Assembly: GCF_014200595.1 (NCBI RefSeq)
Contig: NZ_JACHCG010000001.1
Span: forward strand, 2,604,001 to 2,668,000
Source: Pedobacter cryoconitis
Lineage (GTDB): Bacteria > Bacteroidota > Bacteroidia > Sphingobacteriales > Sphingobacteriaceae
DNA length: 64,000 bases
Direction of reading: 5' to 3'
Of this stretch, positions 8,673 to 16,781 are shown in pieces. Made by a program: the position numbers and the translations under genes. The stretch's first letter is position 1, and each line of letters starts with the position of its first letter. The notes beneath the pieces were generated by a model. The model did no database searches. It saw nothing but the letters and a program-made list of their open reading frames with translations, and had not been told where the DNA came from.

Positions 8673-9521
8673 CTAATCGTTCAAAAACTGTTGGGAAACA
8701 GCCATCTTTTTTTGTTGGAACTGTTTGGGAGTTGTGCCGTAAATCTGCTTAAATGATTGAGAAAAACTGGAATGATTTTCATATCCTATTTTATAAAACA
8801 CTTCACCCGGATTTTCGTTTTGTAACAACAGGGATGCTGCAATTTCCATTTTCCGCTGAAGGAAGTACTGCCCCGGCGCCACATTATATAATTTTAAAAA
8901 TTTTCTTTTAAAGGTAGAAGCACTTATATGGCATAAAAATGCTAATTCTTCCAATGTAAGATTACTTGTGATATTCTGTTCAACTGCTTTTCTTATTTCA
9001 AAGTCAGGATATACTTGCTGGCTTCTTGTTTGAAAAGACAGGATTTCCTTCGGATATTTTTCAAGAAGATAAAGCATGAGTTCCTCAAATTTCAATTGTA
9101 GCTTTTGGTTAGCAAATGATGAGGCTTCTGATTCAATGAATTTGAGAGAAGTCATATAGTTTTTGATAAATCTATCCTGTTCAAATACCATAAATGGCTC
9201 ATGATTTTTGCCAGGTTCCGATGAAATCTTATCAATAATTGCAGCATATTTTACAAAGAAGTTTGTGAGTTCGGCATCATCAAAAAACAACATTGTACTG
9301 CGGTAACTATTATCTATGGGCCTTTTTTCCGTCATCAAACAATTTCCTGATGAAAGTAAGGCAAACTGAGTGTCCGTAATAATTGTAGTATGATCAGCAT
9401 AGTTCACAACCTTTTCCCCCTGCTCTAAAAAAGTAATGAGATTTTGAGGAAGAAATATTTTGTTTCTTTGCGCTTTCTTGTCAGAAACATAGTTATACAT
9501 ACTAAGTTTGTCCATGTTCAA
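8673..9521 (-). CDS. AraC family transcriptional regulator
   Basis: The last 100 residues are a double helix-turn-helix of the AraC/XylS type: LTLEELAFLCHISASTFKRKF for the first motif and VFYKIGYENHSSFSQSFKQIYGTTPKQF for the second with its signature. The N-terminal 180 residues are a cupin-like sensing part with no clear ligand motif. It is 282 residues long, usual for the family. The gene lies just upstream of the DinB gene and back-to-back with another AraC gene at 9580. Confidence 0.9.
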   Translation of the reverse strand: MNMDKLSMYNYVSDKKAQRNKIFLPQNLITFLEQGEKVVNYADHTTIITDTQFALLSSGNCLMTEKRPIDNSYRSTMLFFDDAELTNFFVKYAAIIDKISSEPGKNHEPFMVFEQDRFIKNYMTSLKFIESEASSFANQKLQLKFEELMLYLLEKYPKEILSFQTRSQQVYPDFEIRKAVEQNITSNLTLEELAFLCHISASTFKRKFLKLYNVAPGQYFLQRKMEIAASLLLQNENPGEVFYKIGYENHSSFSQSFKQIYGTTPKQFQQKKMAVSQQFLND

Positions 9522-9579
9522 ATTTCCATATAAAATATGATAGTCAATACTTCCTCAGCAGAATGTCCACATAAAAATA

Positions 9580-10476
9580 ATGGGTTCTCTGAGTAATCGG
9601 GCCAACCGAGTGGATATAGCACAATACGATTCGTATATTAGTCTTATAAACCCGATAGGCAGGCTCCAGAATATGACAGAAATATTCGATAATATCAGAA
9701 AACTCTACCGTTTTTCACTTCCTGCGGAATGCCTTTCTCCTTTTATCGAATTTTTTTCAGAAACAGATCTCCTTTCTGCCGGATCTTCTATTCAGGATAA
9801 AAAGTTTACAGTAAAGCTTTTTCCCAGCTTTACCCCTACCATCTGGATGAACCTTGGAAGCCCCTATCAACTATACAATGGAAACAGGCCGCATCAGATC
9901 GACGAGCGTACCGATGTACTTGTACTACGTAGTCAGACCATCGAACGAAGAAATGCACCAACAGACAATATATTTACGGTAAAATTTTTACCAGGAGGAT
10001 TCGAAGCCATTTTTGGAATAAGCCAGGCAAGGATTGCAGACGATGTGATTCCACTTGATGAACTGATACCGCAGAAAAATATTAACCAGATAAAAAAAGC
10101 ACCTGATTTTGACACCCGGATAAAGCTCTGGGAGAATTATCTCCTCGAAAAAAAATCTCAAAATGCTGAAAGCTATTATCTCATTACAGTACAACGCTCT
10201 ATCGGCACCTTTATAGATTCAAGCATGCAGCTTTCTGCAATGCAACTCGCAAATGAACTTTGCATGAGTGAAAAGTCGCTTAACAGATATTTTAATAAAG
10301 TTGTTGGTACCGGACCAAAGCATTATTTCAATATATTAAGAGCCAGAACCTCCATTACAGATTTCCTGAGCGAACAGGATTGCTTCTTGCCGGGCACCTA
10401 TGGTTATTATGACATGAGCCACTTTTATAGAGATGTGATTAGATTTACGGGCACGCGGATTTCAGAATCACATTGA
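9580..10476 (+). CDS. AraC-like regulator with DUF6597-type N-terminus
   Basis: The N-terminal half, with the stretch LSPFIEFFSE and a small beta domain including VKFLPGGFEAIFGI, resembles the sensor domain common in Bacteroidota AraC proteins. The C-terminal part (from about residue 215) holds an AraC-type HTH, with MSEKSLNRYFNKVVGTGPKH and YYDMSHFYRDVIRFTG. The second helix pair is somewhat shortened at the very end. An internal ATG at 9673 would give 267 residues, nearer the family norm, and may be the true start. The target genes are unknown; the exported peptidase at 10539 is a candidate. Confidence 0.85.
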   Translation: MGSLSNRANRVDIAQYDSYISLINPIGRLQNMTEIFDNIRKLYRFSLPAECLSPFIEFFSETDLLSAGSSIQDKKFTVKLFPSFTPTIWMNLGSPYQLYNGNRPHQIDERTDVLVLRSQTIERRNAPTDNIFTVKFLPGGFEAIFGISQARIADDVIPLDELIPQKNINQIKKAPDFDTRIKLWENYLLEKKSQNAESYYLITVQRSIGTFIDSSMQLSAMQLANELCMSEKSLNRYFNKVVGTGPKHYFNILRARTSITDFLSEQDCFLPGTYGYYDMSHFYRDVIRFTGTRISESH

Positions 10477-10538
10477 TTTTGTCCGATTTTTACCTTTTTT
10501 CCATAAACAGGCAATAGTAGATTTACCAAAAAAAAAAA

Positions 10539-11984
10539 ATGAAGTTTTACTCCATCCTGATCGTACTATTTACCATTGGCATATCCACAAGTTTTGCGCA
10601 GTCCTACTCGCCAAAGATAGAACGCTGTGCATGTAATATTAAAATTGAAGAGGGAGTTATTGCCAGATGTGGTTATCTTGTTGTTCCTGAAAACAGGAAA
10701 CGCCCCGATAAAACTCTCCTTAAAATACCATTTATATTTGTTCGCAAAAATGGGATGGATTCGGTAAGGAACATTTCACTTTACACAACTGGTGGACCTG
10801 GTTATAGTACTACGCTTGGAATTACCAAGATTACAGCAAACTCCGGATTTTTGAAATATGGAGGGTTTATTGCCTTCGATCAGCGCGGAACAAAAAAAGC
10901 CATCCCTTCACTTGAATGCCCCGAAATAGATGAAGCCATTAAAAGGTCATATGCGGAGAATCTCTCTAAAGACAGCCTGGTTCTGCTTGCGGTAAAAGCT
11001 TGCAGAAAAAGAATCAGAGCTCAGGGTATTGATCTTTCTTCTTATAGTACGACAGAAAGTGCTGCTGATATCAACGATTTGAGACTTGCACTAAAGATTC
11101 GTTCGCTTACCCTTATAGGACTTTCTTACAGTGGCGGGCTCATGCTTACTGTAGCTAAAAACCACCCTGAGGGGATTAAAGCATTGGTTTTAAACTCTCC
11201 ACTACCTGGTTTTGTTAATTATGAGGAGCATGGGCTGATCAATATGAATGAAGCACTCGAACAGGTTTTTGCCAATGTACTCACAGATTCATTAAAGGAT
11301 GAAAGATATAAAGACCTTCGAAATCGTTTTCACGAATATTTCACAAAAATAACTGGTCAGCATTTCACAATCAAGTACTTGCCAAAAGGAAAAACAGATT
11401 CCCTCTCTATAAAATATGGAAAGGCCGAACTACTTGATGCTATTATAGGCAGAATTGATAATAACCGTCTAAAATCAGTTCCCTTTGTGATGAATGAGCT
11501 TATTAAAGGTAATCATTATGAATATATCAGTGAACTACTGGATGGCGTATTTTTGGGAGATCCCACCCGTTCTTTAGGCATGAGATATTCAGTTTATTGT
11601 TCAGGCCAAATCGCTTATTCAGATCCACAATTGATTGCCATGCAAGATCAAATCCTGCCCTGGCTATCAGGTTACCCTTTTAATAATGTAAACGCAGAAA
11701 TCTGTGATTGCTGGAAAGTCAGGAACGAAGGAAAAGAAGCCAAAACACCAGTTTACTCCACTATTCCCGCTCTTATCTCCGGGGGTGACGCAGATCCCTG
11801 GTGCAGGCCTTTTTACAATACCCTTATTAAAAGACACATGCCTAATGCACAGGTTATACTGATTCACAACAGGGCACATGGAGCTGGATTTGGAGCTAAT
11901 GGATTTGATTATCTGGAAGAATTCATGGCCGATCCCTTCAAAAAACTAAAATCCAGAAGTAATAATGTTATCATTCAAGAGTGA
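10539..11984 (+). CDS. Exported alpha/beta-hydrolase peptidase (tripeptidyl/prolyl aminopeptidase type)
   Basis: A signal peptide (residues 1-20) is followed by an alpha/beta-hydrolase fold. TGGPGYS at about 83-89 forms the oxyanion hole, FDQRGTKK is the conserved strand-turn, and the nucleophile elbow is GLSYSGG with Ser196. A C-terminal TAP-like segment has ISGGDADPWCRP (acid) and HNRAHGAGF (His). This order fits the S33-type exported aminopeptidases of about 480 residues, which trim N-terminal residues from short peptides in the periplasm. The start codon follows a run of eleven A residues, so translation probably uses an A-rich unstructured leader. Confidence 0.85.
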   Translation: MKFYSILIVLFTIGISTSFAQSYSPKIERCACNIKIEEGVIARCGYLVVPENRKRPDKTLLKIPFIFVRKNGMDSVRNISLYTTGGPGYSTTLGITKITANSGFLKYGGFIAFDQRGTKKAIPSLECPEIDEAIKRSYAENLSKDSLVLLAVKACRKRIRAQGIDLSSYSTTESAADINDLRLALKIRSLTLIGLSYSGGLMLTVAKNHPEGIKALVLNSPLPGFVNYEEHGLINMNEALEQVFANVLTDSLKDERYKDLRNRFHEYFTKITGQHFTIKYLPKGKTDSLSIKYGKAELLDAIIGRIDNNRLKSVPFVMNELIKGNHYEYISELLDGVFLGDPTRSLGMRYSVYCSGQIAYSDPQLIAMQDQILPWLSGYPFNNVNAEICDCWKVRNEGKEAKTPVYSTIPALISGGDADPWCRPFYNTLIKRHMPNAQVILIHNRAHGAGFGANGFDYLEEFMADPFKKLKSRSNNVIIQE

Positions 11985-11988
11985 TCTT

Positions 11989-12846
11989 TTATACCGCTCT
12001 GCTCATCTCAAACTGTGATATCTGCTCACGAAGCCCCACACTTTTTAAAAACCTCAAGGTGGAGACAGCCGTATCGTCTACATTAAAAACATAAATTTCT
12101 TGTCCTTCAACTACCTCATTGATATAGGAAAACAGCTCATTACCAATCCCCTGACCCCGATAAGCTGCGTCAACTGCGAACTGATTTACTTTTCTTGATG
12201 TTGGATTAAATATGGCATAGCCAATTAATAAATCATTTTTATAAGCCCCTACCAGGCGGCAGTGTTCTTTACTGTTTTCCAAGGCCTGAATAGCATTTTG
12301 CCAGGAAGGGTCCGTAGCCCAAAATGCAGTAAATTCCGGCCAGTTAAAGCTGTCAATTTCTTTCAATGACGTTACCCGGTTGTGTTTTTTAACCTGAAGT
12401 TTCCCTGTATAGCAGTCGAGTTTCCGGGCAACAATATATCCCATTTTTTCATACGCTTTTATCGCAGAATGGTTTCCTGTAATCACTTCCAGTCCCATCT
12501 TTTTCACCTGTAGTCTTTTCAGTTCAGGGAGCAGATAGTTATACATTTCACGCACTAACCCCTTCCCCCGGTAGGCTGGGATTACCCCTGTAGCAGCGTT
12601 ATACACCATTAATCCCTGACCACTATCCCGTAATCCATGGAGCATAATACCAACCATTTCACCCCCATCAAACACACCCGTAGATAATTTCAGTTTAACA
12701 TCCTCTGCGACGATTTTAGATTTCAATTTTTCCAGATTCAACTGCATCGGTACGATATAATCTGAAAATGATAAATTGATAACCGACACCAATTTCTCCA
12801 GATCAATATTTTCTAAATTTCTTATTTCCATATTCATTAATACCAA
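11989..12846 (-). CDS. Tandem-domain GNAT acetyltransferase
   Basis: Two GNAT units occur in one 285-residue chain. The first has VIPAYRGKGLVREM (acetyl-CoA site, residues about 87-100) and the second has FAVDAAYRGQGIGNELF (about 218-234). Double GNAT proteins often keep one active domain and use the other structurally; both pyrophosphate-binding loops look intact here. The first Met may be replaced by Met4 or Met6 as the real start. The acceptor substrate is unknown. It ends 4 bases from the stop of the convergent peptidase gene. Confidence 0.88.
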   Translation of the reverse strand: MVLMNMEIRNLENIDLEKLVSVINLSFSDYIVPMQLNLEKLKSKIVAEDVKLKLSTGVFDGGEMVGIMLHGLRDSGQGLMVYNAATGVIPAYRGKGLVREMYNYLLPELKRLQVKKMGLEVITGNHSAIKAYEKMGYIVARKLDCYTGKLQVKKHNRVTSLKEIDSFNWPEFTAFWATDPSWQNAIQALENSKEHCRLVGAYKNDLLIGYAIFNPTSRKVNQFAVDAAYRGQGIGNELFSYINEVVEGQEIYVFNVDDTAVSTLRFLKSVGLREQISQFEMSRAV

Positions 12847-12940
12847 ACTTATATATCTTCGCCCAATATATGGTTTTTACCTTTCACGCTAAAAACATAT
12901 TAAATTAGTTACAAATTATAGAATAAGTTTAATTAGCAAA

Positions 12941-13300
12941 TTACTTTATATGCGTTACAATTGCAGACCAATGACAGTCCTGCCAATCGGTAAACATATG
13001 AAAGAGTAACCCAACTGCAATTATCCTGGTTTTAGGAAACAGCAGCAATATAAAATAAAATGCAATTGCATAATAAGAATGTAATGGGTGGTAACCAATA
13101 CTACACCTTCCCGGATCGAAAATTGGTGTAGCCAATAAATGGTCAGCGTCTATAATCATCGTGCCAATCATAATAAGCCATGCCCGCTTCCACTGATTTC
13201 TAAAAAACACAAATGCAATAGCTCCGGGCACTAAAAAGTGGAAACTGTAGTGAACAACAGGTTGCAATACCCTAATAAAATCAGCCGGCATATTGCTCAA
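12941..13300 (-). CDS. DUF6122 family membrane protein
   Basis: This is a 119-residue, His-rich integral membrane protein with about three or four hydrophobic helices. The conserved pattern is visible: HYSFHFLVPGAIAFVFF, then DADHLLATPIFDPGRCSIG, then a closing FHMFTDWQDC. The clustered His and Asp in membrane-edge positions suggest a metal-dependent membrane hydrolase-like fold, but no activity is established for the family. It overlaps the end of the CoiA-like gene upstream by 20 bases, so the two are translationally coupled. Confidence 0.8.
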   Translation of the reverse strand: MSNMPADFIRVLQPVVHYSFHFLVPGAIAFVFFRNQWKRAWLIMIGTMIIDADHLLATPIFDPGRCSIGYHPLHSYYAIAFYFILLLFPKTRIIAVGLLFHMFTDWQDCHWSAIVTHIK

Positions 13301-13970
13301 TAAAAGATTTTCTGGTCATAATATGCAAATATGGATAATCTTCTGATAGCTGTCTGCGATGTTTCAACTGATAAATAAAATGGCCTCCCAGGTCAACAAT
13401 GATTGGATTTTTGGCATGATACCATACCCGATGCGGATGTTTCCAGCAAAACGAGTAATAGTAAGAAGTAAGCGGAAGCTTCCTAAGCTCCGGATGTTGA
13501 AAACTTAGTACCCTTGGTCTCCCCTGAATAAAATCAGACTTTCTGATCATCGACAAGTGAGCAGTATTGCAGAAGTCATAATCAGCAATTCTGGGATCAT
13601 CCACATCCGGCAGGCTCTTCAATACCCGGAAACCCTTAAATTTTTTCCCATTCAGAATCCAGATCAGCCTGGGATAAAAAGCTTCTCTGCTTTTTAATTC
13701 CTCCAGACAAATAGGAGAATTCTGAAATTCAAGAGTAGTACCACAAGGAGTATGTACATCTGCACGGTGAAGCTCTCCTAATGTTGTATCAGAAAAACTT
13801 ACCTCTCTGAATCCTGGCGGAAAAGCAGCTTTCCAATTGCGATGCCACTCGGTTTCGCCATGATAATTCCTAAAAGCCTTCTCCATTTTAATAGAAGGCT
13901 CCGTATTGTCCATGAATATAGAAAAATTAGGCTCCATATAATAAACTGCATGAATCTGGCAGCAGCACAC
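13281..13970 (-). CDS. CoiA-like PD-(D/E)XK nuclease-family protein
   Basis: The core matches the CoiA-like nuclease region: ETEWHRNWKAAFP, then ELHRADVHTPCG, then LEFQNSPI and FYPRLIWILNG. The HRADV aspartate and the EFQ motif are the expected metal-binding and catalytic parts of the PD-(D/E)XK fold. CoiA itself acts in natural competence, but many relatives are lone genes of unknown role. The real start is probably an internal Met (residue 12, 20 or 29), since the first 28 residues look unrelated. It is co-transcribed with the DUF6122 gene by a 20-base overlap. Confidence 0.75.
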   Translation of the reverse strand: MCCCQIHAVYYMEPNFSIFMDNTEPSIKMEKAFRNYHGETEWHRNWKAAFPPGFREVSFSDTTLGELHRADVHTPCGTTLEFQNSPICLEELKSREAFYPRLIWILNGKKFKGFRVLKSLPDVDDPRIADYDFCNTAHLSMIRKSDFIQGRPRVLSFQHPELRKLPLTSYYYSFCWKHPHRVWYHAKNPIIVDLGGHFIYQLKHRRQLSEDYPYLHIMTRKSFIEQYAG

Positions 13971-14059
13971 AAATCTATGCTAATATTTTTAGTGAAGCAA
14001 GATATTGAAAAAATTGTCAGTTTATTGCTTTGTCTTAGGACATCACGCCAGTAGAATTT

Positions 14060-14626
14060 TTATTTATAAAGTTCCTTAATAACCTCATCAAGATCTATCG
14101 CACTTTGAACTATCATCTTTGCGGCATCTTGCATATCACTAATCTCTGTATCCTCCTGAATTAATTTCCCAAGCCCCATTAAATTTGCAACATGCCGTCT
14201 TACAGAGTGAGAGTGACTCATTTTTACCTGCTGGAGTTCACCAGTGACTTTCGTCAGTTCTGTGATATCATGGCCAATACAATAAATGCCAGCGGGCGCA
14301 CCATCATCATCAAACATTGCCTTATACTCCCACCTTGTAATTATAAAACCACCATGACCATCATACTTACGAAGAGTTGCTGGAAATACTGAATCTGGAT
14401 ACTTAAAAGCCATTTGCGAAACAATCTGGCATGTTTCCTGATCATCAGGATGCATAGTAATTGCGTAATGCTGCCCTACAAGATCTCCATGAATGGGCTT
14501 GAAAATATCTGCGTAACGTTTATTTATATAAATATAATTAGCATTCATATCTACTGCTATCAGGTAGTATGTTCCTGAATGTCCCAGCAGAGTTTTAACA
14601 GCTTCAAATAGTTGCGTTCCGGTCAT
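14060..14626 (-). CDS. PAS-domain protein with a kinase-less DHp-like tail
   Basis: Residues about 8-120 form a PAS fold with a PAC tail (GIYCIGHDITELTKV). A coiled linker leads into SHSVRRHVANLMGLGKLI, which resembles the histidine-kinase dimerisation helix. The protein stops at 188 residues, so no HATPase domain follows. It could be a phosphotransfer or dimerisation partner, or a truncated sensor kinase. No response regulator lies nearby. It is cytoplasmic, with no membrane segment. Confidence 0.8.
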   Translation of the reverse strand: MTGTQLFEAVKTLLGHSGTYYLIAVDMNANYIYINKRYADIFKPIHGDLVGQHYAITMHPDDQETCQIVSQMAFKYPDSVFPATLRKYDGHGGFIITRWEYKAMFDDDGAPAGIYCIGHDITELTKVTGELQQVKMSHSHSVRRHVANLMGLGKLIQEDTEISDMQDAAKMIVQSAIDLDEVIKELYK

Positions 14627-14682
14627 CGAAATATGAATAAAAAAACCTGTGATTTATTGATGTTTGATTCAATATACGAACC

Positions 14683-15465
14683 TCACATCTTCCCCAATGA
14701 ACTATTCTTGTTTTTCAAACCGCTCATTGCTATAAAAACAAGTAAAATTGCTGAAATAATATAACAAGTAACAACCACAGATTGGCTACCACTGGCATTA
14801 TTATTTGATACAGAAATGGCCATTAGTGCCCAGATTCCGACTGAACCATATTCGCGGAGATTTCGTGTTCTGATCATAAATATATTAATCAGGCCTGCTA
14901 AAACAAGCATAATAATTGTCCAGGTGACATTAGAAATACCCCATCCATCCCAGTGAATTTTAGTTAAAAAAGCTGCTATATTGGCTATTACAGCGACAGA
15001 TACCCATCCCGAATAGAGTGCAAACGGCCAAAAAACGAAGAGGTACATTTTAAAGGGGTAAGCATCCAATTCCATACGTGTATTGATAATAATTTTCAAT
15101 AACGAGAATAGTAAAACACCTATAATAAGGATCGATGCACCTGTATAATCAGAAAGCCACGAAACAACCCAAATGGAATTAGCGAGACAGGAAATCACGA
15201 ACCACCAGCCAATTTTCAAAAGCACAGAATCCTCATCCTTCTCTTTAAGAAGACTGCGCCAGGAATAAAATATAAAGCCCAATAAACCGAGATAAATAAG
15301 CCCCCAGATTGAAAAGGCATAACCTGCCGGCGTAAAATAATTGAAATATTTATCAGAAATAGTTTTCATGGTATTACCAGTCAACATTCCTGCATTAGCA
15401 ACATAACTCACCACAACAGTGACAATTAAAGCAATGCTATTAGCTATAGTTAGTATCTTTTTCAT
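14683..15465 (-). CDS. TspO/MBR-related tryptophan-rich membrane protein
   Basis: This 260-residue protein has about seven or eight hydrophobic helices rich in Trp. Motifs such as FTPAGYAFSIWGLIYLGLLG, WVVSW and FWPFALYSGWVSVA match the long-form tryptophan-rich sensory proteins related to TspO/MBR. Classic TspO proteins are about 160 residues with five helices, so this is the extended form. TspO-type proteins bind tetrapyrroles or other hydrophobic ligands; the ligand here is unknown. It is a lone gene facing away from the plus-strand LprI-like gene. Confidence 0.8.
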   Translation of the reverse strand: MKKILTIANSIALIVTVVVSYVANAGMLTGNTMKTISDKYFNYFTPAGYAFSIWGLIYLGLLGFIFYSWRSLLKEKDEDSVLLKIGWWFVISCLANSIWVVSWLSDYTGASILIIGVLLFSLLKIIINTRMELDAYPFKMYLFVFWPFALYSGWVSVAVIANIAAFLTKIHWDGWGISNVTWTIIMLVLAGLINIFMIRTRNLREYGSVGIWALMAISVSNNNASGSQSVVVTCYIISAILLVFIAMSGLKNKNSSLGKM

Positions 15466-15574
15466 AAATCTGTTTTATCAAAATTATTTAAATTTTTTTC
15501 AGGTATACCATTTTACCTCATAGACCGTTCAGTGATTAAACTAAATTTAATTAACTGATCAAAAAAACGACCTT

Positions 15575-16015
15575 ATGAAAAAACAATCTGGCTTAAAAAA
15601 TGCCACAGCACATTTCAAATCTGTCATCATAACATTTTCCATTGCACTATGTTTGATTTTGATTAATCAGAATTCATATGCCCAGACTCAGACAACAATG
15701 AACTCAACCGCAGCCAGCAGTTATAAAAAAGCAGACAATGAGCTAAATACTATATATCAAAAGATATTAAAGGAATATGCTGCCAAAACACAATTCATTA
15801 AGAATATCAAGGCAGCTCAACTGTTATGGATAAAACTAAGAAATGCCGACCTGGCAGCAAGATACCCGGAAATGGGAAAATATGGAAGTGCAGAAGCCAT
15901 GTGCAGAGCTTCCTACCTGGAATCATTAACCAGAGATCGTATAAAAACTTTAAAAGTATGGCTTGACGGTATTCCTGAAGGGGATGTCTGCAATGGGTCC
16001 GTAAAAAATCAATAA
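15575..16015 (+). CDS. LprI-like (DUF1311) exported protein
   Basis: A long N-terminal signal peptide (charged start, hydrophobic core about 17-30, likely cleavage after SYAQ) precedes a small alpha-helical domain. Residues 50-120 hold the DUF1311 pattern, with ADNELNTIYQKILKEY, LLWIKLRNADLAA and a pair of Cys (in AMCRAS and DVCNGS) likely to form a disulfide. The family includes the mycobacterial lysozyme inhibitor LprI, and a role in protecting the cell wall is possible but unproven here. Confidence 0.85.
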   Translation: MKKQSGLKNATAHFKSVIITFSIALCLILINQNSYAQTQTTMNSTAASSYKKADNELNTIYQKILKEYAAKTQFIKNIKAAQLLWIKLRNADLAARYPEMGKYGSAEAMCRASYLESLTRDRIKTLKVWLDGIPEGDVCNGSVKNQ

Positions 16016-16169
16016 AAGAAAAGGTAAATAGCCTGATAATTATATCAACCAGCAATCATACCTGCCAGCGGCCGGGCAAGCGCCAGTGAAAAAATCAAAG
16101 CTATCGTAATCTTCTAAAATCAAAACAAATAATTATATTAATTGTACTGTTCCCATAAAACATAAATTT

Positions 16170-16706
16170 ATGGACAGCATTAATCAAAACCAAACTGAGC
16201 AGAATCACGAAAATCTGGATAGTACATCTGCTATTGAGAAAATCAGGGAATTAACCGGAATTGCTAAAACCTGTTTCCTATGTACACAGCCTTCGGCCGG
16301 AGAATCCAATGGTACGCGCCCGATGAGCGTTCAGGAAGTAGATGAACAAGGTACAATCTGGTTTCTGGTTGCAAATGATAGCCACACCTATCAGGATATC
16401 AATGCCGATTCTAAAGTAAAACTATACTTTCAAGGGTCTGCACATTCCGACTTTTTGTTTCTGGAAGGAACTGCAATACTTTCAGCAGATCAGAATAGAA
16501 TTAAAGAATTATGGGACCCCATTATGAAAACATGGTTTACTGAAGGTGAAAATGATCCTCGTATTGCGATTATCAGAATATCACCAGAAACAGGTTATTA
16601 TTGGGATAACAAACATGGAAATGTAATTGCCGGGATTAAAATGGTAATTGGGGCAGCAGTAGGTAAGACGCTGGATGATTCCATTGAAGGTGGCCTTAAA
16701 GTATAG
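16170..16706 (+). CDS. Pyridoxamine 5'-phosphate oxidase-fold protein (general stress protein 26 type)
   Basis: The protein has 178 residues with a split-barrel flavin-binding fold. Visible are TCFLCTQPSAGESNGTRPM near the start, GTIWFLVANDSHTYQDI in the middle and SPETGYYWDNKHGN near the end. This matches the stress-protein branch of the PNPOx-like family rather than the biosynthetic PdxH. These proteins bind FMN or FAD and may act as reductases. It stands alone and is followed by a hairpin that mostly serves the opposite strand. Confidence 0.85.
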   Translation: MDSINQNQTEQNHENLDSTSAIEKIRELTGIAKTCFLCTQPSAGESNGTRPMSVQEVDEQGTIWFLVANDSHTYQDINADSKVKLYFQGSAHSDFLFLEGTAILSADQNRIKELWDPIMKTWFTEGENDPRIAIIRISPETGYYWDNKHGNVIAGIKMVIGAAVGKTLDDSIEGGLKV

Positions 16707-16713
16707 TTTAGGC

Positions 16714-16769
16714 ACCAATAAAAAACTTGTATAACCGTTGCATTATAAATTTGCAACGGTTATACAAGT
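16714..16769 (-). terminator. Strong terminator of the susCD transcript
   Basis: ACTTGTATAACCGTTGCA (16725-16742) and TGCAACGGTTATACAAGT (16752-16769) form an 18-bp perfect stem with a 9-base loop. Read on the minus strand it is followed by a T6 tract (16724-16719), so it ends the SusD-side transcript 13 bases after the susD stop. Confidence 0.85.
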
Positions 16770-16781
16770 AATTACTTAATA

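Noticed and set aside
10528..10539. Run of twelve A residues running into the start codon, considered as a phase-variable tract
   Set aside because: It lies in the leader outside the coding sequence, and A-rich leaders are normal in this group.
16035..16105. Short GC-rich minus-strand frame reading like the end of a membrane protein (SLALARPLAGMIAG)
   Set aside because: Only about 22 codons between stops; too short to call a relic.
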